From NCBI RefSeq assembly GCF_000429765.1, contig NZ_AUCM01000003.1, forward strand, positions 537,117-601,116: a stretch of DNA of 64,000 bases, read 5' to 3'. The notes below the pieces were generated by a model. It searched no databases, was not told the DNA's origin, and was given only the letters and a program-made list of their open reading frames with translations. The DNA is from Gemmobacter nectariphilus DSM 15620 (GTDB taxonomy: Bacteria > Pseudomonadota > Alphaproteobacteria > Rhodobacterales > Rhodobacteraceae). The translations under genes and the position numbers were made by a program. Below are positions 1 to 12,634 of the stretch, piece after piece (position 1 is the stretch's first letter; the number at the start of each line of letters is the position of its first letter).

Positions 1-994
1 CAAGCCCCGTCCCGTTGATGCGCTTGTGCAGCCACATCAGCGCGCTGAAATCCTCGATGGCAAAGCCGACGCCATCGAACAGCGTGATCTGCACCGCATC
101 GGTCCGGCCCGGCGCCTGCCCGGTGATCACCTGCCACAGCTCGGTCACCGGGTGATCGGGGGCAAGCTGCTGGATCTCGCCCTCGATCCGGGTCTGGGGC
201 GGGTATTCGACAAAGATCGACGCCCGCTGCAAGATCGCCGGCGCAAGTTCCGTCTTGCCCGGGCAATCCCCGCCAATCGCGTTCAGATGCACCCCGGCCC
301 CGACCATATTGTCGGTCAGGATCGTCGCATGGGCCTTGTCGGCAGTGCAGGTGGTCACGATCTGCGCGCCTTCAATGGCCGCTTCCGCGCTGCGGCACGG
401 CGTCACCACCAGCCCACAGCCCGCAAGATTGGCCGCACAGCGGGCTGTCGCGGCCGGGTCAATGTCCCACAGCCGCACCTCGTCGATGCCGCAAACCGCC
501 TTGAACGCCAGCGCCTGGAATTCGGACTGCGCCCCATTGCCGATCATCGCCATCACCCGCGCGCCCTTGGGCGCCAGATGCCGCGCCGCCATGGCCGAGG
601 TCGCCGCAGTGCGCAGCGCGGTCAACAGCGTCATCTCGCTCAGCAGCACGGGATAGCCGGTCGCCACCTCGGCCAGCACGCCAAAGGCCGTGACCGTCTG
701 CAGGCCGCGCGCCGGATTGGCCGGATGGCCGTTGACATATTTGAACCCGTAGAAATCGCCATCCGACGCGGGCATCAGCTCGATCACCCCCACCTGCGAA
801 TGCGAGGCCACACGCGGCGTCTTGTCAAAGGCCGGCCAGCGGCGGAAATCGGCCTCGACCGCATCGGCCAGTTCAGCCAGCACGGTTTCAACCCCGATCC
901 GGTTGACCAGCCGCATCATGGCAGAGACGCTGACAAACGGGATCAGCGCCAGGGCGGACGGTGCGGGGGCAGTGGCAAGGGCGGCGGACATCAT
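1..994 (-). CDS. ocd: Ornithine cyclodeaminase, C-terminal end beyond window
   Basis: Converts L-ornithine to L-proline plus ammonia in the cytoplasm with bound NAD. About 331 residues are visible; the family is near 350, so only the last few codons lie left of base 1. The substrate region GFKYVNGHPANP is at residues 83-94, LRTAATSA at 127-134, and the Rossmann motif GNGAQSEFQ at 152-160. Downstream motifs DNMVGAGVHLNAIGGDCPGK and EDFSA match true ornithine cyclodeaminases rather than mu-crystallin or alanine dehydrogenase relatives. Two adjacent ATGs (994 and 991) could serve as start. The gene is read in the same direction as the atp operon but lies behind a terminator and a repeat element, so it is probably transcribed separately. 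Confidence 0.9.
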   Translation of the reverse strand, partial: MMSAALATAPAPSALALIPFVSVSAMMRLVNRIGVETVLAELADAVEADFRRWPAFDKTPRVASHSQVGVIELMPASDGDFYGFKYVNGHPANPARGLQTVTAFGVLAEVATGYPVLLSEMTLLTALRTAATSAMAARHLAPKGARVMAMIGNGAQSEFQALAFKAVCGIDEVRLWDIDPAATARCAANLAGCGLVVTPCRSAEAAIEGAQIVTTCTADKAHATILTDNMVGAGVHLNAIGGDCPGKTELAPAILQRASIFVEYPPQTRIEGEIQQLAPDHPVTELWQVITGQAPGRTDAVQITLFDGVGFAIEDFSALMWLHKRINGTGL

Positions 995-1158
995 GGGCTC
1001 CTGGATTGGCGATCTGCCCAATATGCCCTTCATTCCGCCCGATCTGGAGCTGCAAAGCGTAGCGAAATCAGGCAGACTGCCCAGCTTGCCCGCACTGCGG
1101 CGACATCTTTGCCACCCTTTGGCGCGCGGCGCGAAACCGCCTCGCTCGGCCCGCCCTC

Positions 1159-1223
1159 TTCATCTTTCGACAAATACCCTGGGGGGAGGTCGCGGCACGC
1201 GACCCGGGGGGCAAGGCCCCCCG
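1159..1223 (+). repeat. Intergenic two-hairpin element, copy 1
   Basis: Core CAAATACCC then GGGGGG, followed by hairpin GGTCGCG/CGCGACC and hairpin GGGGGGC-AAG-GCCCCCC. It shares layout and core with the copies at 6464, 16038, 34031, 36604, 45155, 49321 and 63059. It sits between the end of atpC and the start of ocd and reads antisense to both. Confidence 0.8.
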
Positions 1224-1258
1224 TCCTTCGCAGCCGCCAGACGCATCGGCCCCATGCA

Positions 1259-1292
1259 AAAGCCCCCGCGCCACGACTGGCACAGGGGCTTT
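1259..1292 (-). terminator. Terminator of the atp operon
   Basis: On the minus strand AAAGCCCC pairs with GGGGCTTT across an 18-nt loop that can itself fold, and the 3' arm runs into TTTT. It lies about 20 bp beyond the atpC stop. Confidence 0.65.
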
Positions 1293-1309
1293 CGCAATGT
1301 CTTGTCCGA

Positions 1310-1702
1310 TCAGGCGCCGACAGCAGCCTTCAGCGCGACCATGTCAGCCACGAACTTGTCGGCCGTGGCCCGGTCGGTTGCGCTTGCCGCACGCTTTTGC
1401 GCGTCGGCGATCAGCGCATCCAGCACCGGGGCGGTTGCCTCGGCCAGCGGGATCGCCTGCTCGGCCAGCACCGACACCGACGAGGCCGTGATCTCGGCAA
1501 AGCCGCCGGTCACCGCATAGGCCTGGGTGCCGCTGGCGGAAACCGCCTTCAGCACGCCGGGCCGCAGCGTGGTGATGGTGGGGGTGTGCCCCTCCATCGC
1601 CGTCAGGTCGCCTTCGGCGCCGGGGATCTGCACCTCGGACGCGGCGACGGAAGCAAGCTTCCGTTCCGGCGACACAAGGTCGAATTGCACCGTGTTGGCC
1701 AT
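1310..1702 (-). CDS. atpC: F1 ATP synthase epsilon subunit
   Basis: Central-stalk epsilon subunit of the F1 ATP synthase; it couples gamma rotation to the c-ring and modulates hydrolysis. The 130-residue product begins [13 protein letters not shown] and has the usual N-terminal beta-sandwich signature ([18 protein letters not shown]) plus a helical C-terminal part rich in Ala. It is last in the minus-strand order atpH-atpA-atpG-atpD-atpC, 12 bp after atpD, and is followed by a terminator. Length is normal for Rhodobacterales. Confidence 0.95.
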   Translation of the reverse strand: MANTVQFDLVSPERKLASVAASEVQIPGAEGDLTAMEGHTPTITTLRPGVLKAVSASGTQAYAVTGGFAEITASSVSVLAEQAIPLAEATAPVLDALIADAQKRAASATDRATADKFVADMVALKAAVGA

Positions 1703-1714
1703 GGGCTACTCTCC

Positions 1715-3145
<1,431 letters not shown>

Positions 3146-3163
3146 CTATCTCCGTTCAGGTCG

Positions 3164-4033
3164 TCAGAGCGCCTCGGCGCCCGAGATGATTTCGATGAGT
3201 TCCTTGGTGATCGCGGCCTGACGGCTCCGGTTGTACTGGATCGTCAGCTTGTTGATCATGTCACCCGCGTTGCGCGTCGCGTTGTCCATGGCGGACATCC
3301 GCGCACCCTGTTCCGAGGCGCCGTTTTCCAGCAGAGCCGTGAAGATCTGCGTGGCAACGCCGCGCGGCAGCAGGTCGGCAAGGATCGCCTCTTCCGTGGG
3401 TTCGTAATCGTAAAGCGCATTGGTCTGCGCCCCGGATTCGAACTTGGCCGGAATGATCTGCTGCGCGGTCGGAATCTGGCTGATCACCGATTGGAAGCGG
3501 TTGAAGAAGATGGTGGCAACGTCGAACTCGCCAGCGTCGAAGCGATCCAGCACGTTCTGCGCGATGCCATGGGCATCGGCATAGCCAAGCTTTTTCACTT
3601 CGCTCAGGTCGACATGGCCGACGAAATACGCCGACATGTCGCGCTTGAGCTGCTCGCGCCCCTTCTTGCCCACGGTGAGGATCTTCACCGTCTTGCCAGC
3701 ATGCAGCAGGCGTTGGGCATGGGCGCGGGCAAGCCGCACGATCGTCGAGTTGAAGCCGCCGCACAGGCCGCGTTCCGCCGTCATGACCACCAGCAGGTGG
3801 ACCTGGTCGGAACCCGTCCCGGCCAGAAGGCGCGGTGCGCCTTCCGAGCCGCCAACCGAGGCCGCAAGACCGGCCATCACGGCGGTCATGCGTTCGGCAT
3901 AGGGGCGGGCGGCCTCTGCCGCGTCCTGCGCCCGGCGCAGTTTCGCGGCAGCAACCATCTGCATCGCCTTCGTGATCTTCCGCGTGTTCTTCACGCTTCC
4001 GATACGGTTCTTAAGGTCCTTAAGGCTGGGCAT
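3164..4033 (-). CDS. atpG: F1 ATP synthase gamma subunit
   Basis: Rotary shaft of F1. The 289-residue product starts [20 protein letters not shown] and ends [18 protein letters not shown], the paired N- and C-terminal helices that form the coiled-coil rotor. The central motif ERGLCGGFN, conserved in gamma subunits, is present. It lies 22 bp downstream of atpA. I see no sign of the regulatory insert found in chloroplast gamma. Confidence 0.97.
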   Translation of the reverse strand: MPSLKDLKNRIGSVKNTRKITKAMQMVAAAKLRRAQDAAEAARPYAERMTAVMAGLAASVGGSEGAPRLLAGTGSDQVHLLVVMTAERGLCGGFNSTIVRLARAHAQRLLHAGKTVKILTVGKKGREQLKRDMSAYFVGHVDLSEVKKLGYADAHGIAQNVLDRFDAGEFDVATIFFNRFQSVISQIPTAQQIIPAKFESGAQTNALYDYEPTEEAILADLLPRGVATQIFTALLENGASEQGARMSAMDNATRNAGDMINKLTIQYNRSRQAAITKELIEIISGAEAL

Positions 4034-4055
4034 GTCCCTATCCTTTCAGGCCGGG

Positions 4056-5593
<1,538 letters not shown>

Positions 5594-5594
<1 letters not shown>

Positions 5595-6154
5595 CACCCA
5601 ACCTCTTTCATGGCATTCTGCAGGGATGCGAGCTTCGAGCGGATCGAGGTATCGATCATCTTCGAGCCCACCTTGACGACGAGACCACCGATGAGCGACT
5701 CATCGACGGTCGTGTTCAGTTTCACGGTCTTGCCGACCGAGGCCTTCAGCGTTTCCGCCAGCGCCTTCGCCTGTTCGGCGGTCAGTTCCACGGCCGAAGC
5801 GACCTCGGCGGTCACTTCGCCCTTTTCCTCGGCGATGCGGGCGCGCAGATCGGCCACCAGCTGGGGCAGCACGAACAGTCGGCGCTTGGAGGCCATCAGC
5901 GCCAGCGTGTTCGCGGCCAGATCAGACAGTTTCATCTTGGCGGCGACCGCAGCGATGGCGCGGGCCTGATCGTCGCGCGTCAGCACGGGCGAGGCGATCA
6001 TGTCGCGCAGATCCGCACTGGCTTTCAGGGCGGCATCCAGCGCATCCGTGTCGGCCTCGAGCGCTTTCAGCGCCTTGGCTTCCTTGCTCAGGTCGAACAA
6101 TGCCTGCGCATAACGCGCCGCGATGCCCTGGGAAATCGAAGCTGGTTCGGACAC
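5594..6154 (-). CDS. atpH: F1 ATP synthase delta subunit
   Basis: Peripheral-stalk connector of F1 (bacterial delta, equal to mitochondrial OSCP). First gene of the F1 operon. The reading frame is open further upstream, but the GTG at 6154 follows GGAAGG at ideal distance and yields a 186-residue protein beginning [20 protein letters not shown], the normal length and N-terminal helix of the family. The C-terminal part contains [21 protein letters not shown], the conserved beta-hairpin of delta/OSCP. Confidence 0.95.
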
Positions 6155-6463
6155 GTCAGCCCTTCCGTTGTTTCTTGCCTTGCGAGCGCGCGGCGTGACT
6201 GCCGAACGCCCGGTCAAGGTCCACCCGTGGCGCAGACCCGTGGCCTGCGTCTCAAATTCGGGTTGCGTCTAGCAGAGGACTTTATGTGCCGCAACCGCGA
6301 AGGCATCGGATCGCTGCCATGTTCGTCGCAAACATTTGAATGCGCGCGATCCATGGGCCCCCGGGCGCCGTTCGGCCCGCCATTTTTGCCCCCCGCGCCT
6401 TTGCCCGGTGCAGCCCGTGGCAGGCGCCCCGGGGCGGGGCGAATCTGGCGCCTTCCCCCGCTC
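6155..6463. other. Gap upstream of atpH: atp operon promoter region
   Basis: About 310 bp without a convincing gene. It holds the leader and probable promoter of atpHAGDC on the minus strand (see 6266-6294). The stretch at 6350-6460 is very GC-rich and low in information. Short open frames here have no recognisable similarity and I do not call them. Confidence 0.6.
6266..6294 (-). promoter_or_regulatory. Possible promoter of the atpHAGDC operon
   Basis: On the minus strand TTGCGG (6294-6289) and TAGACG (6271-6266) are separated by 17 bp, resembling the loose sigma-70 pattern of this group. The start of transcription would fall about 100 bp upstream of atpH. Confidence 0.35.
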
Positions 6464-6532
6464 TTTCATCTGTCCGAAAATATCCCGGGGGGTGAATTGG
6501 CCGGCACGGCCAAGAGGGGGGCTGGCCCCCCT
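6464..6532 (+). repeat. Intergenic two-hairpin element, copy 2
   Basis: Core AAAATATCCC then GGGGGG, followed by TGAATTGGCCGGCACGGCCAA and hairpin GGGGGGC-TG-GCCCCCC. The stop codon of the neighbouring methyltransferase gene (bases 6531-6533) falls at the outer edge of the second hairpin, so the element abuts the coding end. Confidence 0.85.
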
Positions 6533-7301
6533 ACCCGCCTGCCCGCCCGCGCGCCGTTCCCGGCTCGGCCACCGGGCGTCCGGCACCTTCCAGCACTCGC
6601 AGCGGCGCACGCACCACGGCCCCCAGCCCGCCCTTGCGCGGCGACCACAGCTGGCGGCTCGCCTCGACCATGATCACCCCGCCCGCGCGCCAGGGCATCA
6701 GCCGGCCCATGTTGCGTTCCCAGAATTCGGCAGTGCGCAGCCAGAACCGCCCGCTGTTCGGGGGCAGATACAGCGCCGACAGCGTGCGCTCGGGCAGAAA
6801 CCCGTTGCGCTTGAGCTGGCTTTCCAGCTGACCCGACGAATAGGGCCGCCCGAAGCCAAAGGGCGTGCCGTCGCCGCGCGACCACAGGCCCGCCCGGTTC
6901 GGCACGACCACCAGAAGCCGCCCTTCGGGCGCCAGAACCCGCGCGCATTCCTCCAGCACCGCGGTGGGGTTGTCCGATGTCTCCAGCCCGTGCATCAGGA
7001 TCAGGCGATCGACGCTTTCGTTGGGCAGCGGCCACAGCACCTCTTCGCACAGGACGCTGACATTGGGCATGCCGGCCGGCCATGGCATCACCCCTTGCGG
7101 CCCCGGCATCAACCCGATCACCCGGCGCGCATCGGCCAGATAGGGGCGCAGCAAGGGCACGGCAAAGCCAAAGCCCACCACCGTCTCGCCCGCGCGCGGC
7201 GGCCACAGCGCGACGACTTGATCGCGGATCGCCTTTTGCGCGGCCCGGCCCAGCCGGGTGCGATAATAGAAATTGCGCAGGTCGAGCACGTCGAGATGCA
7301 T
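6531..7301 (-). CDS. Class I SAM-dependent methyltransferase (type 11)
   Basis: Predicted small-molecule or cofactor methyltransferase; substrate unknown. I start at the ATG at 7301 ([18 protein letters not shown]), giving 256 residues; a longer frame overlaps the gloB leader and lacks family similarity. The Rossmann part includes [15 protein letters not shown], a degenerate glycine-rich SAM loop, and [17 protein letters not shown], the acidic post-strand motif of type 11 enzymes, followed by [20 protein letters not shown]. It is divergent from gloB, 61 bp away, an arrangement I recall as common in Rhodobacterales. Confidence 0.8.
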   Translation of the reverse strand: MHLDVLDLRNFYYRTRLGRAAQKAIRDQVVALWPPRAGETVVGFGFAVPLLRPYLADARRVIGLMPGPQGVMPWPAGMPNVSVLCEEVLWPLPNESVDRLILMHGLETSDNPTAVLEECARVLAPEGRLLVVVPNRAGLWSRGDGTPFGFGRPYSSGQLESQLKRNGFLPERTLSALYLPPNSGRFWLRTAEFWERNMGRLMPWRAGGVIMVEASRQLWSPRKGGLGAVVRAPLRVLEGAGRPVAEPGTARGRAGG

Positions 7302-7362
7302 TGCGTTGCCGGCCCTCCCAAGGGATGCTGGACCCACCATAGCCACGACAGGGAAAAACGCC

Positions 7363-8124
7363 ATGCCGCTCGAACTCGTCACCATTCCCTGCCTGCGCGA
7401 CAATTATGCCTTTCTGGCGCGCGATCCCGAAACCGGCGCCATCGCCTGCGTCGATGTGCCCGAGGCCGCGCCGATTCTGGCCGCCCTGCGCGATCGCGGC
7501 TGGAAACTGACCGACATCTTGCTGACCCATCATCACCCCGATCATATCGACGGCGTCGCCGACCTGGTCGCCGCCACCGGCGCCAGGGTGACGGGGGCCG
7601 CTGCCGATGCCCACCGCCTGCCGCCGCTCGATCATGCGCTCCAGCCGGGTGATCGGGTGAGGATCGGCGCACAAGAGGGCACGGTCATTGACGTATCCGG
7701 CCATACCGTCGGCCATGTTGCCTTTGCCTTTCCCGGCCATGCCTTCACCGGCGACAGCCTGATGGCGCTTGGCTGCGGGCGTCTCTTTGAAGGCACGGCC
7801 CCGATGATGTGGGCCAGCCTGTCGCGTCTGGCCACCCTGCCGCCCGACACGCTGATCTGTTCGGGCCACGAATATACCGAAGCCAATGCCCGCTTTGCCT
7901 TGACGATCGAGCCTGGTAATCCCAGATTGATGGAGCGCGCCCAGGCCGTGCGCGCCGCCCGCAGTGCCGGTCATCCGACCGTCCCTTCCACCTTGGCCGA
8001 GGAACTGGCGACCAACCCGTTCCTGCGTGCCTCACAGCCCGAAATCAAGGCATTGCTTGGTCTGACACAGGCCGCTGATGCCGAAGTTTTCGCCGAAATC
8101 CGTGCCCGCAAGGACAGGTTCTGA
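7363..8124 (+). CDS. gloB: Hydroxyacylglutathione hydrolase (glyoxalase II)
   Basis: Hydrolyses S-D-lactoylglutathione to D-lactate and glutathione, completing methylglyoxal detoxification. The 253-residue product begins [15 protein letters not shown]. The binuclear metal motif [10 protein letters not shown] is at residues 55-64, with later ligands in SGHTVGH and the FTGDSL strand. The C-terminal glyoxalase-II part, [14 protein letters not shown], carries the glutathione-contacting region. The start codon follows a short leader shared with the divergent methyltransferase gene. Confidence 0.93.
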   Translation: MPLELVTIPCLRDNYAFLARDPETGAIACVDVPEAAPILAALRDRGWKLTDILLTHHHPDHIDGVADLVAATGARVTGAAADAHRLPPLDHALQPGDRVRIGAQEGTVIDVSGHTVGHVAFAFPGHAFTGDSLMALGCGRLFEGTAPMMWASLSRLATLPPDTLICSGHEYTEANARFALTIEPGNPRLMERAQAVRAARSAGHPTVPSTLAEELATNPFLRASQPEIKALLGLTQAADAEVFAEIRARKDRF

Positions 8125-8282
8125 GCCCCTGCCCGGTCAAACCGATCACTTTTTCGGCTTTTGCCGGAAGAAAGCGCAGGCGGCCCGAAATAGGCCTTGA
8201 AGAGTGCCCGAGAAAACCGAAGTTTAATCTTATGAGGCGAGGGTAAGCCCAAGGGCCCGCCCGCAGGACAAGGAGCACCGAA

Positions 8283-10601
8283 GTGCCGTCGTTCACATCC
8301 ACGCTCGAGCAAGCCATCCATGGTGCCCTGGCGCAGGCCAACGCCCGCCGCCACGAACTTGCGACCCTGGAACATCTTCTTCTGGCCCTGATTGACGAAC
8401 CCGACGCCGCGCGGGTGATGAAGGCCTGTTCCGTCGATCTTGACGCCCTGCGCAAGACGCTGGTCGATTTCATCGACGAGGATCTGTCGAACCTGATCAC
8501 CGATGTCGAAGGGTCCGAGGCCGTGCCGACCGCCGCCTTCCAGCGCGTGATCCAGCGCGCGGCGATCCATGTGCAATCCTCGGGCCGCAGCGAAGTGACC
8601 GGGGCCAATGTGCTGGTCGCGATCTTTGCGGAACGCGAATCGAATGCCGCCTATTTCCTGCAAGAACAGGACATGACGCGCTATGATGCGGTGAACTTCA
8701 TCGCGCATGGCGTTGCCAAGAACCCGGCCTATGGCGAACCCCGCCCGGTGCAAGGGGCCGAGGAACATCAGGAAACCCCCAAGGCCGAAGCGGGCGAGGC
8801 CAAGGAATCGGCCCTGTCGAAATATTGCGTCGACCTCAACGTCAAGGCGCGCAAGGGCGATGTCGACCCGCTGATCGGCCGCGAATCCGAGGTCGAGCGC
8901 TGCATTCAGGTGCTGTGCCGCCGGCGCAAGAACAACCCGTTGCTGGTGGGCGATCCTGGCGTGGGCAAGACCGCCATTGCCGAAGGGCTCGCGCTCAAGA
9001 TCACCCGGGGCGAGACGCCGGACATCCTGTCCGGTGCCACGATCTACAGCCTGGACATGGGGGCGCTGCTGGCCGGCACCCGCTATCGCGGCGATTTCGA
9101 GGAACGGCTGAAAGCCGTGGTCAAGGAACTGGAAGACCACCCCGACGCGATCCTGTTCATCGACGAGATCCATACGGTGATCGGCGCCGGCGCCACGTCT
9201 GGCGGGGCGATGGATGCCTCGAACCTGCTCAAGCCCGCGTTGCAGGGCGGCAAGCTGCGCTGCATGGGAAGCACGACCTACAAGGAATTCCGTCAGCATT
9301 TCGAAAAGGACCGCGCGCTGTCGCGCCGGTTCCAGAAGATCGACGTGAACGAACCCACGGTCGAGGATTCGGTGAAAATCCTGATGGGCCTGAAACCCCA
9401 TTTCGAGGAACACCACGGCCTGAACTACACCAAGGACGCGATCCGTCTCGCGGTGGAACTGTCGGCCCGTTACATCCATGACCGCAAGCTGCCCGACAAG
9501 GCCATCGACGTCATCGACGAGGCCGGCGCCGCCCAGCACCTTCTGAGCGAGAGCAAGCGGCGCAAGACCATCGGTCCCAAGGAAATCGAGGCGGTGGTGG
9601 CGAAAATCGCCCGCATCCCCCCGAAGACCGTCTCCAAAGGCGATGCCGAGGTGCTGCGCGATCTCGAGGCAACGCTGAAACGCATGGTCTTTGGTCAGGA
9701 CAATGCGATCGAGGCGCTGTCCTCGGCGATCAAGCTGGCCCGCGCCGGCCTGCGCGAGCCCGAAAAGCCGATCGGCAACTACCTGTTCGCAGGCCCCACC
9801 GGCGTCGGCAAAACCGAGGTGGCAAAACAGCTTGCCGCAACGCTGGGGGTGGAACTCCTGCGCTTCGACATGTCGGAATACATGGAGAAACACGCAGTCT
9901 CGCGGCTGATCGGCGCGCCTCCGGGCTATGTCGGCTTTGACCAGGGCGGTCTTTTGACCGATGGCGTCGATCAGCACCCGCATTGCGTGCTGCTGCTGGA
10001 CGAGATCGAAAAGGCGCATCCGGATGTCTACAACATCCTGTTGCAGGTGATGGACCACGGCAAGCTGACCGACCACAACGGCCGGCAGGTGGATTTCCGC
10101 AACGTGATCCTGATCATGACCTCGAACGCCGGCGCCTCGGAACTGGCCAAGACTGCCATCGGCTTTGGCCGCTCGACCCGCACGGGCGAGGATACGGCAG
10201 CGATCGAGCGGACGTTCACGCCGGAATTCCGCAACCGTCTGGATGCGGTGATCAGCTTTGCCCCGTTGCAGCGCAGCACCATTCACAAGGTGGTCGAAAA
10301 GTTCGTCATGCAGCTAGAAGCACAGCTGATCGACCGAGGCGTGCATATCGAGCTGACGGAAGAGGCCGCCGACTGGCTGGGCGAGAAAGGCTATGACGAA
10401 AAGATGGGCGCACGTCCGCTGGGCCGGGTGATCCAGGAACACATCAAGAAGCCGCTGGCCGAAGAACTGCTGTTCGGCAGGCTGACCAAGGGTGGCACGG
10501 TGCGGGTCGCGGTCAAGGACGGTCAAATCGACCTTCAGATCGAAGAGCCGCAAAAGCCCCGGATCGCAGGGGCAAAGCCGCCGCTGCTGACGGCCGACTG
10601 A
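8283..10601 (+). CDS. clpA: ATP-dependent Clp protease ATPase subunit ClpA
   Basis: Hexameric AAA+ unfoldase that feeds substrates to ClpP. The 772-residue product starts at GTG after AAGGAG. The N-domain (two Clp repeats) spans about 1-145. AAA-1 has Walker A GDPGVGKT at 223-230 and the Walker B strand [13 protein letters not shown]-2 has GPTGVGKTE near 508 and [15 protein letters not shown]. The ClpP-docking loop is present as TAIGFGRS, an IGF variant of the IGL loop. The absence of the long middle domain separates it from ClpB. No clpS precedes it, although that is a common partner position. Confidence 0.96.
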   Translation: MPSFTSTLEQAIHGALAQANARRHELATLEHLLLALIDEPDAARVMKACSVDLDALRKTLVDFIDEDLSNLITDVEGSEAVPTAAFQRVIQRAAIHVQSSGRSEVTGANVLVAIFAERESNAAYFLQEQDMTRYDAVNFIAHGVAKNPAYGEPRPVQGAEEHQETPKAEAGEAKESALSKYCVDLNVKARKGDVDPLIGRESEVERCIQVLCRRRKNNPLLVGDPGVGKTAIAEGLALKITRGETPDILSGATIYSLDMGALLAGTRYRGDFEERLKAVVKELEDHPDAILFIDEIHTVIGAGATSGGAMDASNLLKPALQGGKLRCMGSTTYKEFRQHFEKDRALSRRFQKIDVNEPTVEDSVKILMGLKPHFEEHHGLNYTKDAIRLAVELSARYIHDRKLPDKAIDVIDEAGAAQHLLSESKRRKTIGPKEIEAVVAKIARIPPKTVSKGDAEVLRDLEATLKRMVFGQDNAIEALSSAIKLARAGLREPEKPIGNYLFAGPTGVGKTEVAKQLAATLGVELLRFDMSEYMEKHAVSRLIGAPPGYVGFDQGGLLTDGVDQHPHCVLLLDEIEKAHPDVYNILLQVMDHGKLTDHNGRQVDFRNVILIMTSNAGASELAKTAIGFGRSTRTGEDTAAIERTFTPEFRNRLDAVISFAPLQRSTIHKVVEKFVMQLEAQLIDRGVHIELTEEAADWLGEKGYDEKMGARPLGRVIQEHIKKPLAEELLFGRLTKGGTVRVAVKDGQIDLQIEEPQKPRIAGAKPPLLTAD

Positions 10602-11560
10602 TGCGTGCGCTGGCGGCAGCCCTGCTGCTTGCCGCCAGCGCGGCGCAGGCCGAATTCGCCATGGTTCCCCCGGTGGATTGCACACTGGGGGACACCTGCT
10701 TCATCCAGAACTATTTTGACACCGACCCCGGCCCCGGACGGCGCGATTTCGCCTGCGGGCACCTTAGCTATGATGGTCACGATGGCACCGATTTCGCCCT
10801 GCCCACACTGGCTGCGATGCAGGCCGGCGTTGACGTTCTGGCCCCGGCCGATGGCAAGGTTCTGGGCACGCGCGACGGCATGCCCGACATCGCCTTCAAT
10901 GCCCCTGGCGCCCCGCCGTTGAACGGGCGCGATTGCGGCAATGGGGTTGCCATCGACCATGGCGGCGGCTGGGTGACGCAACTGTGCCATATGGCCAAAG
11001 GCTCGATCCAGGTGACCACAGGCGCGCAGGTCACCGCAGGCCAGCCGATCGGGCGGATCGGTCTGTCGGGCCATACCGAATTTCCCCATGTCCACCTGTC
11101 GGTGCGCAAGAACGGGCAAAAGATCGACCCGTTCCACCCCTCGGGCACCGATAGCTGCGATCCGGCACCCGGCCCCAGCCTGTGGGCCAAGCCGCTGGCC
11201 TATCTGCCCGCCGCAATCACCGGCATTGGCATGGCTGCCTCGCCCCCGGATTTTGACGCCGCACTGGCCGGCCTTGCGACCCCTGACACGCTTGCGACCA
11301 ATGGCCCGGCCTTGCTGGTCTGGGCCGTGCTGATGGGCCCCTCGGTGGGCGACCGGCTGATCATGCGCCTGACCGGGCCCCAGGGAAGCGTTGTCGAGGA
11401 AACGGTCCTGCTGGACAAGGATCAGGCGCGCAGCTTTCGCTATTCCGGCCGCCGCACGCCGCCAAATGGCTGGCCCCCCGGCCCCTATACCGCCGAGGTG
11501 ACATTGATCCGCGACAACAAGGTGCTTGACACCGGAACGATCAGCACATCGCTGCGCTGA
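10601..11560 (+). CDS. M23-family (LytM) secreted peptidase
   Basis: Predicted periplasmic zinc peptidase or LytM-fold protein acting on peptidoglycan. The 319 residues begin with a signal peptide ([17 protein letters not shown]). The LytM domain includes GHLSYDGHDGTDFALPT, GNGVAIDHGGGWVTQLCHM and the final HVHLSVR triad motif, so the metal ligands His, Asp and His are intact. The ATG overlaps the clpA stop by one base (TGATG), so it is probably translationally coupled to clpA. The C-terminal 120 residues look like a separate beta-rich domain of unknown role. Confidence 0.88.
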   Translation: MRALAAALLLAASAAQAEFAMVPPVDCTLGDTCFIQNYFDTDPGPGRRDFACGHLSYDGHDGTDFALPTLAAMQAGVDVLAPADGKVLGTRDGMPDIAFNAPGAPPLNGRDCGNGVAIDHGGGWVTQLCHMAKGSIQVTTGAQVTAGQPIGRIGLSGHTEFPHVHLSVRKNGQKIDPFHPSGTDSCDPAPGPSLWAKPLAYLPAAITGIGMAASPPDFDAALAGLATPDTLATNGPALLVWAVLMGPSVGDRLIMRLTGPQGSVVEETVLLDKDQARSFRYSGRRTPPNGWPPGPYTAEVTLIRDNKVLDTGTISTSLR

Positions 11561-11666
11561 CGGAAAACGGCGCCCCTCGCGGGACGCCGATGTCATTTCC
11601 TCTGTCGGGAAACATGCCGGGCCAGACCTGTCACTGCTGCTCGGGCGCGCAAGATGGCCCGGCTGG

Positions 11667-12551
11667 CTAGACCGTCACGCCTTCCTCGGCCAACAGATCG
11701 CGTGCGGCCGGATCCTCGGCCAATGCCTTGCGCAGGTTGACCAATGCCCGCTCGCGCAGCTGGCGCACCCGCTCGCGCGAGATGCGGAACTCGTCGCCCA
11801 GATCGGCAAGTGTGCGGTGATCGTCTTCCATCACCGACCCTTCGATGATCTGCCGGTCCCGCGCCGGCAGCCGGGCCAGATGTTCGGCCACCAGCGCGGC
11901 CAGCCGCTCTTGCGCGCGGGCGGCGCCGACCTTGATCTCGGCATCGGCTTGCGGGTCGGGGTCGGCCAGCATGTCCTGCCAGTCGGCCCCGGCGTCCTCG
12001 CCGGCCGAAAGCGGCTGGTTCAGCGACATGTCGCGCCCGGCCAGTCGTTCGCGGATCAGGGCAACCTTGTCAGCCTCGACATTGAAGCGCGCACCGATCG
12101 CGGCATCCAGTTCCTCGGGCGCGACGCCTTCGGCCTTCAGCTCCGCCTCGGCCTTGCGCAGGCCAAAGAACACCCGGCGCAAGGACGACGAGCCCGGCAG
12201 CCGGATCAGCGACCAGTCGCCATAGGTATAGTCCTGAATTTCCGCCCGCACCCACCATGTGGCATAGGTGGAAAAGCGAAAGCCCATGTCGGGGTCAAAT
12301 CTGTCAGCCGCCTTGAGCAGCCCCAGATTGGCCTGCTGGATCAGATCCTCGTCCGGGCGCCCGCCCCGCGTGATCCGCGCCGCCGCCGACCAGGCCAGGG
12401 CCCGATGCGCCAGAACCAGCCGGTCACGCGCCTTTTCATCGCCCTTCTCGCGCCAGGCGCGGGCCAGATCGGCCTCGGTCTTGGCGTCAAGGAACTCGGC
12501 ACTGAAGGCGGTGCCGCGGCGGCGCTGGGGGGGACGAAAGGGCTTGTTCAT
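11667..12551 (-). CDS. RNA polymerase sigma factor of the RpoH family (RpoH-II type)
   Basis: Alternative sigma-32-class factor, 294 residues. Region 2 is seen as RFDPDMGFRFSTYATWWVRAEI, modified from the canonical RpoH box (QRKLFFNLR is here LRRVFFGLRKA). Region 4 ends with ISRERVRQLRERALVNLRKAL, the -35-binding helix-turn-helix. In Rhodobacter sphaeroides the second RpoH paralogue, RpoH-II, serves the singlet-oxygen response; assignment here rests on divergence from heat-shock RpoH and on genus habit, so it is an inference. It is divergent from a Cys-rich MarR regulator with an overlapping promoter. The Shine-Dalgarno is weak. Confidence 0.85.
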   Translation of the reverse strand: MNKPFRPPQRRRGTAFSAEFLDAKTEADLARAWREKGDEKARDRLVLAHRALAWSAAARITRGGRPDEDLIQQANLGLLKAADRFDPDMGFRFSTYATWWVRAEIQDYTYGDWSLIRLPGSSSLRRVFFGLRKAEAELKAEGVAPEELDAAIGARFNVEADKVALIRERLAGRDMSLNQPLSAGEDAGADWQDMLADPDPQADAEIKVGAARAQERLAALVAEHLARLPARDRQIIEGSVMEDDHRTLADLGDEFRISRERVRQLRERALVNLRKALAEDPAARDLLAEEGVTV

Positions 12552-12567
12552 GGCATCACCGCTGATG

Positions 12568-12620
12568 ATTTCGAATCGAAACTATCACTCCGGGGCGGAT
12601 TGTCAAACAAGTTTCGAAAC
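12568..12620. promoter_or_regulatory. Two GTTTCGA palindromes in the rpoH-marR spacer
   Basis: Bases 12568-12582 read ATTTCGAATCGAAAC and 12611-12620 read GTTTCGAAAC; their left ends are 43 bp apart, about four helical turns. The first covers the rpoH -10, the second lies between the marR -35 and -10. They are likely binding sites of the MarR protein (inference). Confidence 0.6.
12579..12606 (-). promoter_or_regulatory. Promoter of the rpoH-II-like gene
   Basis: Minus-strand TTGACA (12606-12601), 16 bp spacer, TAGTTT (12584-12579). The predicted start lies about 20 bp upstream of the ATG at 12551. The -35 shares bases with the marR -35 on the opposite strand. Confidence 0.6.
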
Positions 12621-12628
12621 GCTATGAT
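12600..12628 (+). promoter_or_regulatory. Promoter of marR, giving a leaderless transcript
   Basis: TTGTCA (12600-12605), exact 17 bp spacer, TATGAT (12623-12628). The start would be at 12634-12635, the A of the ATG itself. There is no Shine-Dalgarno upstream of that ATG. Confidence 0.65.
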
Positions 12629-12634
12629 CTTGCC

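Noticed and set aside
1068-1283. Small minus-strand frame between ocd and atpC
   Set aside because: It is built from the repeat element and terminator.
8125-8282. clpS expected upstream of clpA
   Set aside because: Only about 160 bp are available and no frame matches ClpS.
7971-10286. Long minus-strand open frame antisense to clpA
   Set aside because: clpA is unmistakable on the plus strand; the antisense frame has no ribosome site or motif.
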